A DNA stretch of 64,000 nucleotides, from contig NW_003314262.1 in NCBI RefSeq assembly GCF_000143415.4, positions 1,630,317 to 1,694,316 on the forward strand, in the 5' to 3' direction. Position numbers and translations under genes: made by a program. Each line of letters begins with the position of its first letter. Position 1 is the first letter of the stretch. The notes under the pieces were generated by a model. It saw nothing but the letters and a program-made list of their open reading frames with translations. It made no database searches and was not told the DNA's origin. Origin of the DNA: Selaginella moellendorffii (Eukaryota > Streptophyta > Lycopodiopsida > Selaginellales > Selaginellaceae). Shown one piece after another: positions 54,034 through 64,000 of the stretch.

Positions 54034-55691
54034 ATGGCAGCCAGGGTTAGGTTCCAATGCGCTTGGCGCCGCCGCGGGATCTCCCCCACTTCTCTCCCTC
54101 TCCTTCTTAGGGCCGCGATGGATCCAGCGGCAGCAGCTCTGGATCATCCGCCAATTCCTGTCTACTCCACGGCGGCGCGGCGATCGCTCAGCCAGGCCAA
54201 CGGCGGTGGCGACGAATTGCGGCCGCATCACAAGCCTCTCAGCCTGTGGCCGGGTATGTACCACTCGCCAGTGACCGCCGCGCTGTGGAATGCGCGCTCC
54301 ACGCTGCTGGAGAGGGCCGTGAATTCGTCAAACGATGGGCCTTCGCAGGTCAATCTTCTCACGCGGGCTCCCGGCGAGAGCCGCACTAGCGTGCTCTACA
54401 ACTTCGTGTCCGACGTTGCTCTTCGGGAGCAGTATAGGAATCCCTGGAACAACATCCGGATGGGGAAGCTCATGGAGGATCTGGATGCTCTGGCCGGGAC
54501 GATTGCCATGAAGGTAAGAGATCTAGATCTCGCTAGCAGTTTTTCTCTCTCGTTTTCTTTGTTCTTCTTGCTCATTCTTTGATGGTTTTTTTCTCCCTTC
54601 TCCAGCATTGTGCCGATGATGATAGCACGACGAGGCCACTGCTTCTAGTCACAGCATCGGTGGACAAAGTGAGCTTGAAGAAGCCTTTGCGTGTCGATGT
54701 CGATCTAAAGCTGGCTGGTGCGGTTGCATGGGTCGGGAGATCGTCCATGAAGATCCAAATGCAAGTCATCCAGCCCGCAACAGGTATAGCTCCTTGTTTA
54801 CGATCACCTCTTCACTTCACAACTTTTTTCTCTCTCTCTTTTACAGAGATTGTCACCGACGAGTCGCTCGCGCTCGTCGCAAACTTCACGTTCGTTGCCC
54901 GCGACTCCAAGACTCAAAAGTCGGCACCCGTGAACCATCTCTCGCCGGAGACCGACGAAGAGAAGGCGCTGTTTGCCGCGACCGAGCAGCTCGAGCTGAA
55001 ACGAAAGCAAGCCCGGTCGAAGCAGCCCGACCAAGCCGACGACCAGAGAGTGCAGCAGTTGCTGGCAGAGGCTCGGGTGTTGACCGACATGCCGGCTCTG
55101 GCGGACAAGAACAGCATACTCATCCAGCACACCAAGCTGGAGAATGCGATCATCTGCCAGCCCCAGCAGCGCAATCTACACGGCCGGATATTTGGAGGAT
55201 TTCTCATGCGCAGAGCGTTCGAGCTGGCGTTTTCTACGTGCTACGTATTCGGGGGGCACAGGCCAGTGTTCCTGGAGGTGGATCACGTCGACTTCCTTCG
55301 TCCGGTTCGTATATATACGCGTTGCAAAGAACTTGCTTGATCCAAGCTCTCCTTTTCTCACAACAGGTTGATGTGGGTGATTTCCTGCGCTTTAGATCCT
55401 GCGTGCTGTACACCGAGGAAGAGAACTCCGCGCGGCCGAAGATTCACGTCGAGGTGAAGGCCATCGTAACGCAACCCGAGTCACGATCGTCACAGGTGAG
55501 TCACAAGAAGTATAGAGAAGCGTGCTCAAGGTCTCTGGATTGTGTTCTCGCAGGTGTCGAACACATTCCATTTTACTTTCACGTTAGACACGTCGAGCTC
55601 CAAATCCGGGGACATGGTCGTACGGAGAGTGCTACCTTCGACTGAGGAGGAGGCACGACGTTGTGTTTCGAGGTACGACGCGGATCACTAG
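54034..55691 (+). CDS. Acyl-CoA thioesterase, ACOT9/10-like double hotdog
   Basis: Five exons: 54034-54513, 54606-54783, 54847-55304, 55367-55495, 55554-55691; 460 aa. The N-terminal 45 residues are Arg/Ala/Ser-rich (MAARVRFQCAWRRRG), fitting an organelle leader. First hotdog domain: YRNPWNNIRMGKLMEDLDAL then AGTIAMKH, VTASVDKVSLKKPL, VAWVGRSSMKIQMQV. Second: NLHGRIFGGFLMRRAFELAF, VFLEVDHVDFLRPVDVGDFL and HVEVKAIVTQPES. The pairing N-x-x-G-x-I/M-F/G-G-x-L-M-R/D with a downstream V-D-x-V-x-F is the acyl-CoA thioesterase pattern; two hotdog domains in one chain match mitochondrial ACOT9/10 and plant relatives. It hydrolyses acyl-CoA to free acid and CoA. A W-box cluster precedes it. Confidence 0.9.
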
Positions 55692-57440
55692 CCACCGTGC
55701 CGGTCTAGAGTGGAAAGTTACAACACAATGAGCGTAGGTTCGCCATCTTTTCTGACGTGCATGTACAGAAAGTGTGCCAACTTTCTACTCCTTTAATCAT
55801 CATCTATTTTTTCTAACCTGAAAAACGAATACCCTAATGGTTTAAGGTTGAAGAGATGGCACCTTGGCCGACGCGTTTCGCGCAACTGGGTTTTACGAGG
55901 AAGCAAGAGCAGACGCATTTGAGGCGCACGCTCTTGAACGCTATGTGCGAACCTATGGACAACTATATTGGATTCCAGTCGCCGAGCTTTCCCTGGTGAC
56001 TTACGTCGGCATCCTTCACCTGGGGCACCTGAGCCCCGACGAGCACGACCATCTTTACCACTGCAACGATGTGCCAAATGCCGCTTCCAGCTGCGCCTTC
56101 TTGCGGATTTCGCCCGGGAGCTGCTGCGGCACGACTTCGACGATTCACACGAAGAAGACGAAGTGTGGGAGGCGCTGGAGCGGTTTTGTGCCAGCAAGAG
56201 CGTTGGAGTGTGTCCCCGTCGTTTCGTAAATCGTTGGCCCACTGACTCGGAATCCCGTCCTCTCCCGCCCTTCCGCCCTCCACCATCCGGCTTCATCTTT
56301 GGTATACGCATGCTTTCCTGACCAAATCCTTTTGCAACAGGAGACGAGGGCAGTCTTTCTGGACAGTCCCAGCCTGTCAGCTATCGGGCACCCGGATATT
56401 TCGAGCAACCTTTTTACAGTAGTGGTATGCTTTTATTCTTTTTGAGTCTCTAACCGTGCTCTGTATATTTCAGGAAGGGAACCCGCCCTCAACATCTTTG
56501 ATCTTGTCTACAAGTTGATGAAGAGCGACTACTTCTCGTGCTTGCCCGTGGACAGGCTGGGCTGGAACCTCCGGAGGGCCAGCGAGGGTGTCCCAGAGGT
56601 GCAAAAGAGGGTCGCAGAAGCGTACTCGGAGCTCAGGCCGTAGGCGAAACGTGTCTCCCGCATGAAACTGATTTAGCGACGTCAGCCTACGTTGTCTTCA
56701 AGCCGTTCCGCATCAAGGAGGCGAGGCACTTGCGTCGGCCCCCAAACTCGACCCTCCCGCTCTACCACTCGCTCCTCAACTGTGCTTCTCATGCTCGCCT
56801 CAGGCTTGTCCGCTGCGACCTTCAAGTCTACTACGACCACAGCTTGACGTGTAAGTGCTTTTTCTTCTGAAGCGAAGCGTATGATTCGTCTGTGACAAAC
56901 TGTAGATGGTGAAATATGCACGAGAGGAGTGCACGTAAACATTACATAGTGTCTTAACTGAAACTTTGTGTTTTCTTCTCCCTTTTAGGCTCTCAAAGAC
57001 GGGTACCTTGTGGAGCAAAACCCGTCTATACTTGAGCTTAGCCTGAGGAACTGCACCATACGCGAGCACTGGTACATACGCAAGCACTGGTACGTAAATC
57101 AGCAGCTATGCTTTAGAGGGTATGTATGTAATTCAATTCTGAGGAGTTGATCAAATGCAGGACCGATTTTGGGGAAGCATGGGTGTTGAACATGCGTCCA
57201 GAGGATTACAAGGTTCCAGAGATAGTGGAGCGAGGCAACGAGATGTTGTGGAAGGCAGTCAAGCAGCTGGGGCATGCAGACGTTCGTAAGTATGGACGCA
57301 AGAATGAGCCGCTGGTATCTGTGGTGTACCTGTACATGCTGATCTCCCTTGGGAGATGGCAGCAAAGAGAAGGTGGCTGTTTAGGCACGGCGAGCCCAAG
57401 CAGATCGAGAACCTGGAAGCCATTGTGACTGCTCTAAGGG
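55692..57440 (+). other. Unassigned coding-like region, probably spliced
   Basis: GC-balanced, with plausible exon-like stretches on the plus strand: about 56090-56220 (FQLRLLADFARELLRHDFDD then EVWEALERFCASK), 56474-56643 (ALNIFDLVYKLMKSDYFSCL then PVDRLGWNLRRASEGVPE, ending at TAG 56641-56643), about 56690-56850 (PLYHSLLNCASHARLRLV) and about 57160-57430 (YKVPEIVERGNEMLWKAVKQ). No family is recognised. A piece near 56330-56400 (CAGGAGACGAGGGCAG) recurs near 58783, so this may be part of a dispersed repeated gene family. Confidence 0.35.
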
Positions 57441-58940
57441 GATGGATAACTCCATGAAAATTCATCTTGAGAATACAATCTAGAGATACCAAAAGATTAC
57501 ATTCTTGTAGATCTCGGCCATCCTAAAAGACGCTTCATGAATATGACAACTCGAGTCCAAACAATGGTATTGAAAAATTATAGCCACTAATGTTTATAAA
57601 TCCAAGTGAGAAATGTGCGGTGTTTAGGGGCAAAGAAGAGTTGGAGCATCCGGTCTTGAATCTAGAAGAAAAGCCAAGAAGATGGGGACGAAGTATGAAG
57701 AGGAGGCAAAGTAGCTTACAATTGCAGAGGTTTTTGCTTTTTCCTTCTCAAGCGAAGTTCCCGAGGCAAAGAACTGGCATTCTAAACGATGAAGACGATG
57801 AAGAGTCAGAGGAGAACAATAAAATCGAGTGGAGGAAAGGTAAAAGGGACGAAGTAAATATCTTTGGTTCTCCATGTTTTAGAAAATCGCCTACTTGTAG
57901 ATTCAATCTAGCATGCAGAAGGTTCTGCATTGGAGGACGCGGAAGCCCGGTAAATGCAGAAGAAGCTGGCTGAAAGTCTTCGCCCGGAGGATTTTCACCA
58001 GGGAATGGAAGAAAACGTGGGGAAGCTGACACTTTAGAGGTGAAGGTACATTTCTTTTCGTTTCTCTCATGCTTATTTTACTACAGCCTCTGACTGGAGA
58101 AGGTTAAAAAAGACCTCAATTCCTTGTCTAAGGACAAGCACTGATGAGGTAAGTATCTATAGTTGTAATGGAAAAGTTTATTTTGGTACATGTTGCAGCA
58201 ACGCTCCATTGTAAAAGCAACATTTTATTTGTTTCTAATGATTGAAATCAGGAAAGTTGAGAAGTCTTACGCGGAGGTTAAGCACATGGTTCTGTTAAGC
58301 TCCTGTCAATCAATCGTTTTCTATCTTCTTTTAAAGGCTGAAGGTATGTGACCATCCAGAAATTGCAAGGCTAAGTACGCTGCTTGATAAGGACTTCTTT
58401 TCGTCCAGAGCTTTTTATATCTTACCTGCTTTAGACAAGAAACTACAACCACAAATTGTCCTGAATCGAGGGGAACCTCCTGAAGATTGACAAAAAGGAA
58501 GACCATAAGCGGTTTCAAGATGAGTTCTATAGAGAAGCAAACTTGCCAAAAAAGCTAGCCGAAGTTTCAAAGTAAGTTCGGCTGTTGCAGATGCTTACAG
58601 CAAGATTTCTGGACTTATTTTTTTTGCAGGTGTTCCCAAAATCCGGAAACTTGGTCGTACGAGAGGATCATTGCCGATGCATATAAACTCCAAGAGCGGT
58701 TTTGTCAGCAAGTGGCGTGAATCACTAACTTGGAAGCCCGTCCTCTGGAGCCCTTTCACCATCAGCAAAAGCTTTTTGAACAGGAGACGAGGGCAGGACA
58801 GTCCCAGCCGAGAGTGGTTAGCTATCCCTCAGCTCCGGATCATGGTTTGTCCTTTCAACGGCCACGCTTGACAATTCAGACGAGCATTAGGGTTTTGGGG
58901 AGGCGTCATGCGGGGTCATGAGAGTCTCACAGTGTACGTA
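57441..58940 (+). other. Gene-like fragments, unassigned
   Basis: Exon-like pieces with charged helical content: 57590-57973, about 58240-58290 (RKVEKSYAEVKHM), about 58470-58560 (KEDHKRFQDEFYREANLPKK) and about 58630-58720 after a good acceptor (NPETWSYERIIADAYKLQER), then a Gln/Pro-rich part near 58760-58860. They could be exons of a degraded gene; no start, stop or family was established. Confidence 0.3.
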
Positions 58941-58944
58941 GCTT

Positions 58945-59340
58945 ACAAACTCATTGCAGTGGAGAGAGGCCTTGAACAAACTTGTGCCTTTGCTGTATCA
59001 ACACAAGGTGGATGACATAGAGAACAACCTCGAGTCCTCTTCCTCTACCACCCAGAGTAGGACGGAGGAGGCACTCGCCAGTACAGGGGACCACCCCCTC
59101 ACACAGGCCAGAGTGTTCGTGCCCTTCATACGAAAATGGCCAGACAGGTGATATCCTTCTGACTGCATCAGCTATAACCAGCACATTGTGGAGCTTCACG
59201 GTGATCTGATGAGCAGGTGGCGGGCCATGGGACAGAGCATGGTACCAATCATGGTAGATTTCTCAAGCATGAATGACTGGCTGCCCAAAGAGGACAATCC
59301 TTATAGTCTCGGTCAGCATGGCTCTACCAAATGACATCGG
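58945..59340 (+). pseudogene. Fragment homologous to the kinase/nuclease composite gene
   Basis: Plus-strand text LQWREALNKLVPLLYQHKVD, SSSSTTQSRTEEALAS and TQARVFVPFIRKWPD corresponds residue by residue to the start of the broken gene at 48010-47750 (LNKLGLLLYEHERR, AKVFVPFIQAPP), followed by YNQHIVELHGDLMSRW matching YNQQTVELHHDLVRRW. A stop follows soon after, and no nuclease or kinase part is present here. Confidence 0.65.
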
Positions 59341-59354
59341 ATTAACCTAAGAAC

Positions 59355-59660
59355 CAGGCATGGAGAGCATTTGGGTTTTCTTAAATCAAACTCTGGCTTA
59401 CTGTTTCTTAATTTCTGGAACTATGACTTGCTCGATGTAGATTTACAAGTCATATTGGAGAGAAGTTGTCAAAGGGATTCTTTGAGAAAAACTGGGAGTG
59501 TAGCCAATACATATAGTAAGTATATGACCAAGAACACAAAGTGGGGGAAGTTTTGGTATAGATTTTTGATTCATTTTTAGCAGTGCCATTGTGATGAAAC
59601 ACTTTCCTAGTGAGCATTACAAAATGAGTTGGTGATTTCATGGTGCTTTTTCTTTGTGAT
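59355..59660 (+). repeat. Dispersed repeat, second copy (first at about 52530-52990)
   Basis: Shared blocks in order: AGCATTTGGGTTT, TTAAATCAAACTCT, ATATGACY with TGGGGAA/TGGGGTAAACTTTGG and TAGATTTYT, then GTGATGAAACAC/TTTTGATGAAGCACCTT and GTGTCCTAACGAGCGTT versus AGTGAGCATTACAAAATG. The 59-kb copy is shorter. It lies next to kinase/nuclease gene debris. Confidence 0.5.
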
Positions 59661-60098
59661 ACTTATGATGGTCCTTCCTATTTTATTCATTTAGTTCATG
59701 CTAAACTCATTAGAGACACTGTCTATTTCAATTTTACTATTCATTCAGGAGTAGTCTTGGCCTTTATCAACATAACCATCACACTCTAAAACTTTAATAT
59801 TGACATCTCAAATCAATTTCTTAGATGTCTCCGACACTTTGCATTGTACTGGTTATGAAAACCCCACTTCCCCATCTTAAGAAGTTCTTTACTAGAAAAC
59901 ACTATCATCCTTTATTTTATTTCATACCAACATTTGCATAAAGTTTCATTTATTTATAATTTGTGTTAGGATTATCCATGGATCTATCATTTGGCTATTT
60001 TACCACTCTATCTCCTTTGGAGTTTTTACCTTCCAAATTGGAGCATTTGGGAATCCATCTTTCGAAATATATGTCATTTCCCATAAGACGTTAGTATT
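59661..60098. other. AT-rich spacer, nothing recognised
   Basis: No gene, RNA or repeat boundary was recognised before the LTR-like sequence at about 60099. Confidence 0.5.
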
Positions 60099-63000
60099 TT
60101 GTAAGTGACTAAATTTTTTCATTCTATTGTAGTCACTTAACCACACCTCTAACCACTTAAAGAAGCCTCATTCACAACCTCCATAAGTCTAATTTAGGAC
60201 TTGAGGTTTGCTAGCCTCAAGAATGGCATCTATGCCACTCAACCTTGCACTTGGTCCAAGTGTTTCATATGTTCAATTCCATAACCGACACCCCAAAGTA
60301 CCACCTACATACCAATTTACACTAAGGCCATGCCCATTCACCTTGGTCACACATGTGATCTAACACCACTTGTATCGCAATCCTGTCTCTCAAAGACTAA
60401 GCCATCCGTCCATGAGTGACTATCTTAGATCCACTCTTTAGCATCCTTAAAATGCCCGCAGACATAGGGAACAACCTTCCCTAATATCCCTTTTACAGTC
60501 CCCATCAAGTCCTTTTTCTGTCCATGGCCGTGTTTGCCAATATTGCCATTAGGACAAGGCACACATGCCTGACCACTAAGTCCCACTGTCCTTTGGGATT
60601 TCCTCACCACATGACCATATCCTTGGTCATTACATTAGAGGACCACTCCTCTTCCTTTCCATAGTCTGGGATTTTGGAACAATATTTCGAAATATCGTAG
60701 CCCTATATGAGCCTCTCGGGTACTCTCCCCACCTTCTGCCTTTGGGTGCTCTAGCCATGGGCTTAGAGTGAGGTTCTGTTGAGCCACGTTAGGTATCCAA
60801 GTAAATAGTGCCACCCACGCTTGCACTGGGAGCATCGACCATTCAATCTCCTATCGGCTCTTGAACACTTCACTAAGCTACCCAGCTTGTCGATCCGTAG
60901 TTTGGCCCAAAAAGGCTATACCCAGATATTGGGTGATGAGCTAACCATTGGGAAGTCCAAAACTAAAGTGAATAGCCTTTCCTAGCTAAACTGGCTCCAT
61001 TGGGCTCTAACCCTCACACTCTTCCTACTATATTTTTGGAACCCCCTATGGCAAACCCCCTATGGTGAACCCCCTATGAACGGCATCACCCAAGATGCCT
61101 GGCATGACTCCCCATACTAGTGCACTAAATTATACTTAATATGCACTACAGATCATAGTTTAGAAACTTAATTCCTCCAAACTGTTAAGTCCTCTCACTT
61201 AACAAGTTTGTGATCATGCATGAACTCCTTCATGCTTGGCTTCATGAGCCACCGCTTTTGAAGTCAACAATTAGGGTCTTTGTTCCCTTGACTTGCCAAT
61301 CTCACTTAGCAAGTCACCTGACTAGTGTAATATGGTTTTATGCATAAATGTATAAGTTATCGACCATCGACTTTTGTTCAAAGCCATATCTTTAAACACT
61401 CGGGAACTACTTCCCCCAACCTTGATAGCCTCGCCTCATGGTAAGTTTCAAAACCACGCTTCTGCTATGTTATTCTGATTTTGTGCATTCTTATAAATCA
61501 TTTGCACTTATCTTTTTAGGTACTAACCTTTCTAGAATTTTCTTTGGGAACCTTGAAGAGACTCTATCCCTTAGCTTGATAAAGCCTTTCTTTTTGCAAA
61601 CCTTCTAATTGTCATATGGTCTAATATGGACAATTTTGCATTTTACACTCTACATAACATTATGGTTGCTAATAGTAGCATTTTCAAGCACTCACTTGAT
61701 TCTTTACTCCCAACTTGCATAACCACCATTAGTTATGCCTTCTGCTTTATAAAGTTCAGTTCTATCCTTTTACTATTTGCTTTTGGCATCATACGTTTCT
61801 TTCGGTTATTCTCCTCCAGGCTAAGAGGATAGCTTTGCACTTTTTATCGTGCCTTAGCAAGTATTCTTAGGGTTGAATCTACCTGATAGCCTAAGGAGTG
61901 GTTCTTCAATTTGGGTATGCTCATCTTATATCCCACACACCAGGATTAACATTGTTATTTATGTGCTTTTATATGGCTGTCACTAGCCTTACCAAAATCC
62001 TTTTTGGATTTATTCAATTCAGATAGATGAACTTTTCCCGTCTCCACAACCTTAATATTAAATAGCACCTCATATCCATTATTTACTAAAAATTTAATCC
62101 CTTGGGCTTTATCTAATGCCTTCATGATATTAAACACCACTTCCTGGTGCTCTAGGATATTTAAGTGTGTCTTATTTGATAATGAGTATTTCTCTTTATG
62201 ACATTGACTTACTATATCACAACATAAGCAATTTATCCCCCAAGGTATATATCTAACCTTTTTATCCCAATACGAAATCTTGGGTAGTTAACTTCTACCA
62301 ATCAAATCAATTATGTTGCATCTTTTGCTTAGTTGCTTCATAATTGTTAAGTTCTACAACTCATTGCTAATGCTTCCACACTTCCATCATTATTTAGGTC
62401 ACCACACTTTAAATGTATGCCTTCTAACTTAGGCTATGCTATTCCTATTTCCATTAGGATTTCTTTGGCAAGGGGTTTTTATGAACCCACTAATTTGACC
62501 TCAAGGCATCACACTTTAGCATATTTGGTATCTCCACACCATCAATTCTATGAGCTTACCCTTACGACACTTTCCACTTGTGTTTAAGTATTTGCCAAGA
62601 CTAAAGTAGTCATTTCTCATGCTAACTATCAATTAGCATTGCACTATAGTGTTCACACGCAACTTTGAGTTAAAGTTACTTTCTTCCAAGAACACTTTTT
62701 TCACAACTTTAGTATGGTAAATTTTGCTATTAATGAAATACCCATTATTTTCATATTTGGATCTTATGATTTTTTCTGTCCTTCATAGGGTATAACACAC
62801 TTCAGTCCAAATGCTTCCACCAGTTTTTTAGGACCATTCCTTGACTTTACTCGAGTCATCCAACTTTTTGGACTTTACAAATATATGACCTGTAAGGTCC
62901 TAGCCTCTTGGCCATTTTTGAGATGCCAGTTCACTAGAATACATCTTCTTGTATTCATGTGTTACTCATAAGGATCATCTTTGTAAGTGTTACTCTGACA

Positions 63001-64000
63001 CTTGATTATTTTCCATTCCCTATGGGCTACTTTTGCCTTTTAGGATTATTCATCCATATAATGAATATACCGACTCATCCTCTAAGTACACCTTAAATTC
63101 CTTGGGTTTGTTCTAACATTTATAAAAGATAGCCCCAACTACTATTTCAAAGACTTGTGTCCTCATTTGTATTTGACCTTCCACAACTATTAATTTTTAG
63201 TCTCAAATTTATGAGCATCAGCTTCAATTATATAAGAATAATCTTGTGACTTTTTTATTGTTTTAGAATCTCTATTTTTCCCATGATCCCAACTATAGTT
63301 ATTTATCACAACTACATTAACAAGTTTGCTAAGTTAAATGCTCATCTGAATCACATTCTCAACTCTATGAGGAAAACCTTATATTGTTCCTAAGATCCCA
63401 AAGTCGTTCCCTTATTAGCCCTTTTTTATCCACCATATTGCCTACAAGTGCACACATGGACTGTAATAGACAATTATATCCTCTTGACTTGCTACTCCTC
63501 AAGGATAGGCCCACTCTTAGGACCTTCTGATACCAACACAAGTGGTGATATACTTGACCACCAATAAAATTCAGATTAAAGAATAATTTCGATACCAAAT
63601 TGTAAGTGGCTAATTTTTCCATTCTACTTAAGTCACTTAACCATAACTTCGACCATATGGAGGAGTCTCACTCTCAACTTCTATAAGTTCTATTCTGGAC
63701 TTGGGGACTTATTAGCCCCGAGAATGGCATTTATGCCATTTAAACTTTGCACTTAGTCCAAGTGCTTTATATGTTCAATCCCATGATTGACACCTAATCC
63801 AAAAGTATAGTAGAGAGAGTGTGGGGGTTGGACTATAGTGGAATCAATTTGGTTAAAAAAGGCTAGTATAGCCTAGGAAGGCTATACTCACGTATTAAGT
63901 GATAATATAACCATTGCGAAGTTCAAGGCTAGAGTGAATACAGACAAACAAGCAAGGGGGCTTAGTGAAGTGTTCAAAAGCCGGCTCTAACTCCCCTAGG
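60099..64000 (-). mobile_element. Old LTR retrotransposon (probably copia-like), right LTR cut by the window edge
   Basis: A long direct repeat: 60099 to about 61010 resembles 63601 to the window end. Both start (plus strand) TGTAAGTGRCTAA, then share GTCACTTAACCA, GAATGGCATYTATGCCA, AACYTTGCACTTRGTCCAAG and TATGTTCAATYCCAT. Next to the inner edge of the right copy, the minus strand reads TTGGTATCGAAAT (about 63590), like the initiator-Met tRNA primer site TGGTATCAGAGC, so the element runs right to left with its 5' LTR at the window end. The interior (61.1-63.6 kb) has no long frames; a minus-strand 61-codon stretch at 61955-62140 weakly resembles the copia pre-integrase region. Diverged LTRs and decay indicate an old insertion. 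Confidence 0.6.

Noticed and set aside
1-64000. tRNA or rRNA genes, CRISPR arrays, bacterial-type operons
   Set aside because: None was recognised by eye; no cloverleaf with a GTTCGAA-type arm in correct spacing and no regular spacer-repeat array was found. A tRNAscan or Infernal run would be decisive.

Overview
The window reads as nuclear DNA of a seedless vascular plant, most probably a spikemoss such as Selaginella. The evidence is very short introns (about 40-80 bp, down to about 37), tightly packed genes with land-plant-only families (LHCA5, FRIGIDA-like, SUPERMAN-type zinc finger, P-class PPR, RABA5), and AT-rich stretches full of decayed transposons. There are no operons or CRISPR arrays. 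A run of N at 13037-13324 is an assembly gap.

Layout. 1-1830 (-): 5' part of a PRP6/STA1 splicing factor, cut by the window edge. 1.8-8.1 kb: two internally deleted Ty3/gypsy copies flank a small secreted protein with a Hedgehog-type Hint domain (4885-5902, -), the most unusual gene here. 8.4-9.1 kb: a hAT element with a perfect 8-bp target duplication. 9.4-9.7 kb: a small secreted protein. 10.2-12.2 kb: a decayed Helitron-like helicase plus endonuclease. 13.6-17.1 kb: LHCA5 (+) and DNA polymerase kappa (-) converge and share their stop codons. 19-28.7 kb: D-cysteine desulfhydrase (-) and a broken second copy in a segmental duplication that also carries three consecutive DNA hairpins; copia debris lies between the copies. 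29-31.2 kb: CCCH plus Pumilio protein (-). 32.9-43.3 kb: dense gene block with a PEBP-domain protein, a FRIGIDA-like protein, a double PPR protein, UBAC2 (-) and an unassigned 596-aa protein. 43.9-44.8 kb: SUPERMAN-like repressor (-). 46.2-48.0 kb: broken kinase/nuclease-like composite gene. 50-55.7 kb: RABA5 GTPase, F-box protein and acyl-CoA thioesterase. 55.8-59.7 kb: weak coding-like and repeat fragments. 60.1-64.0 kb: an old LTR element on the minus strand.

How they fit together. The genes are mostly independent housekeeping or regulatory loci: splicing, PSI antenna, translesion synthesis, sulfur amino acid catabolism, post-transcriptional control, ER quality control, trafficking and lipid metabolism. 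Recurrent promoter features are G-box/ABRE palindromes (28.7, 32.3, 32.8, 34.7 and 40.8 kb). Exon structures were inferred by hand from GT-AG sites, reading-frame continuity and family similarity; all the multi-exon models given with exon lists stay in frame from start to stop.
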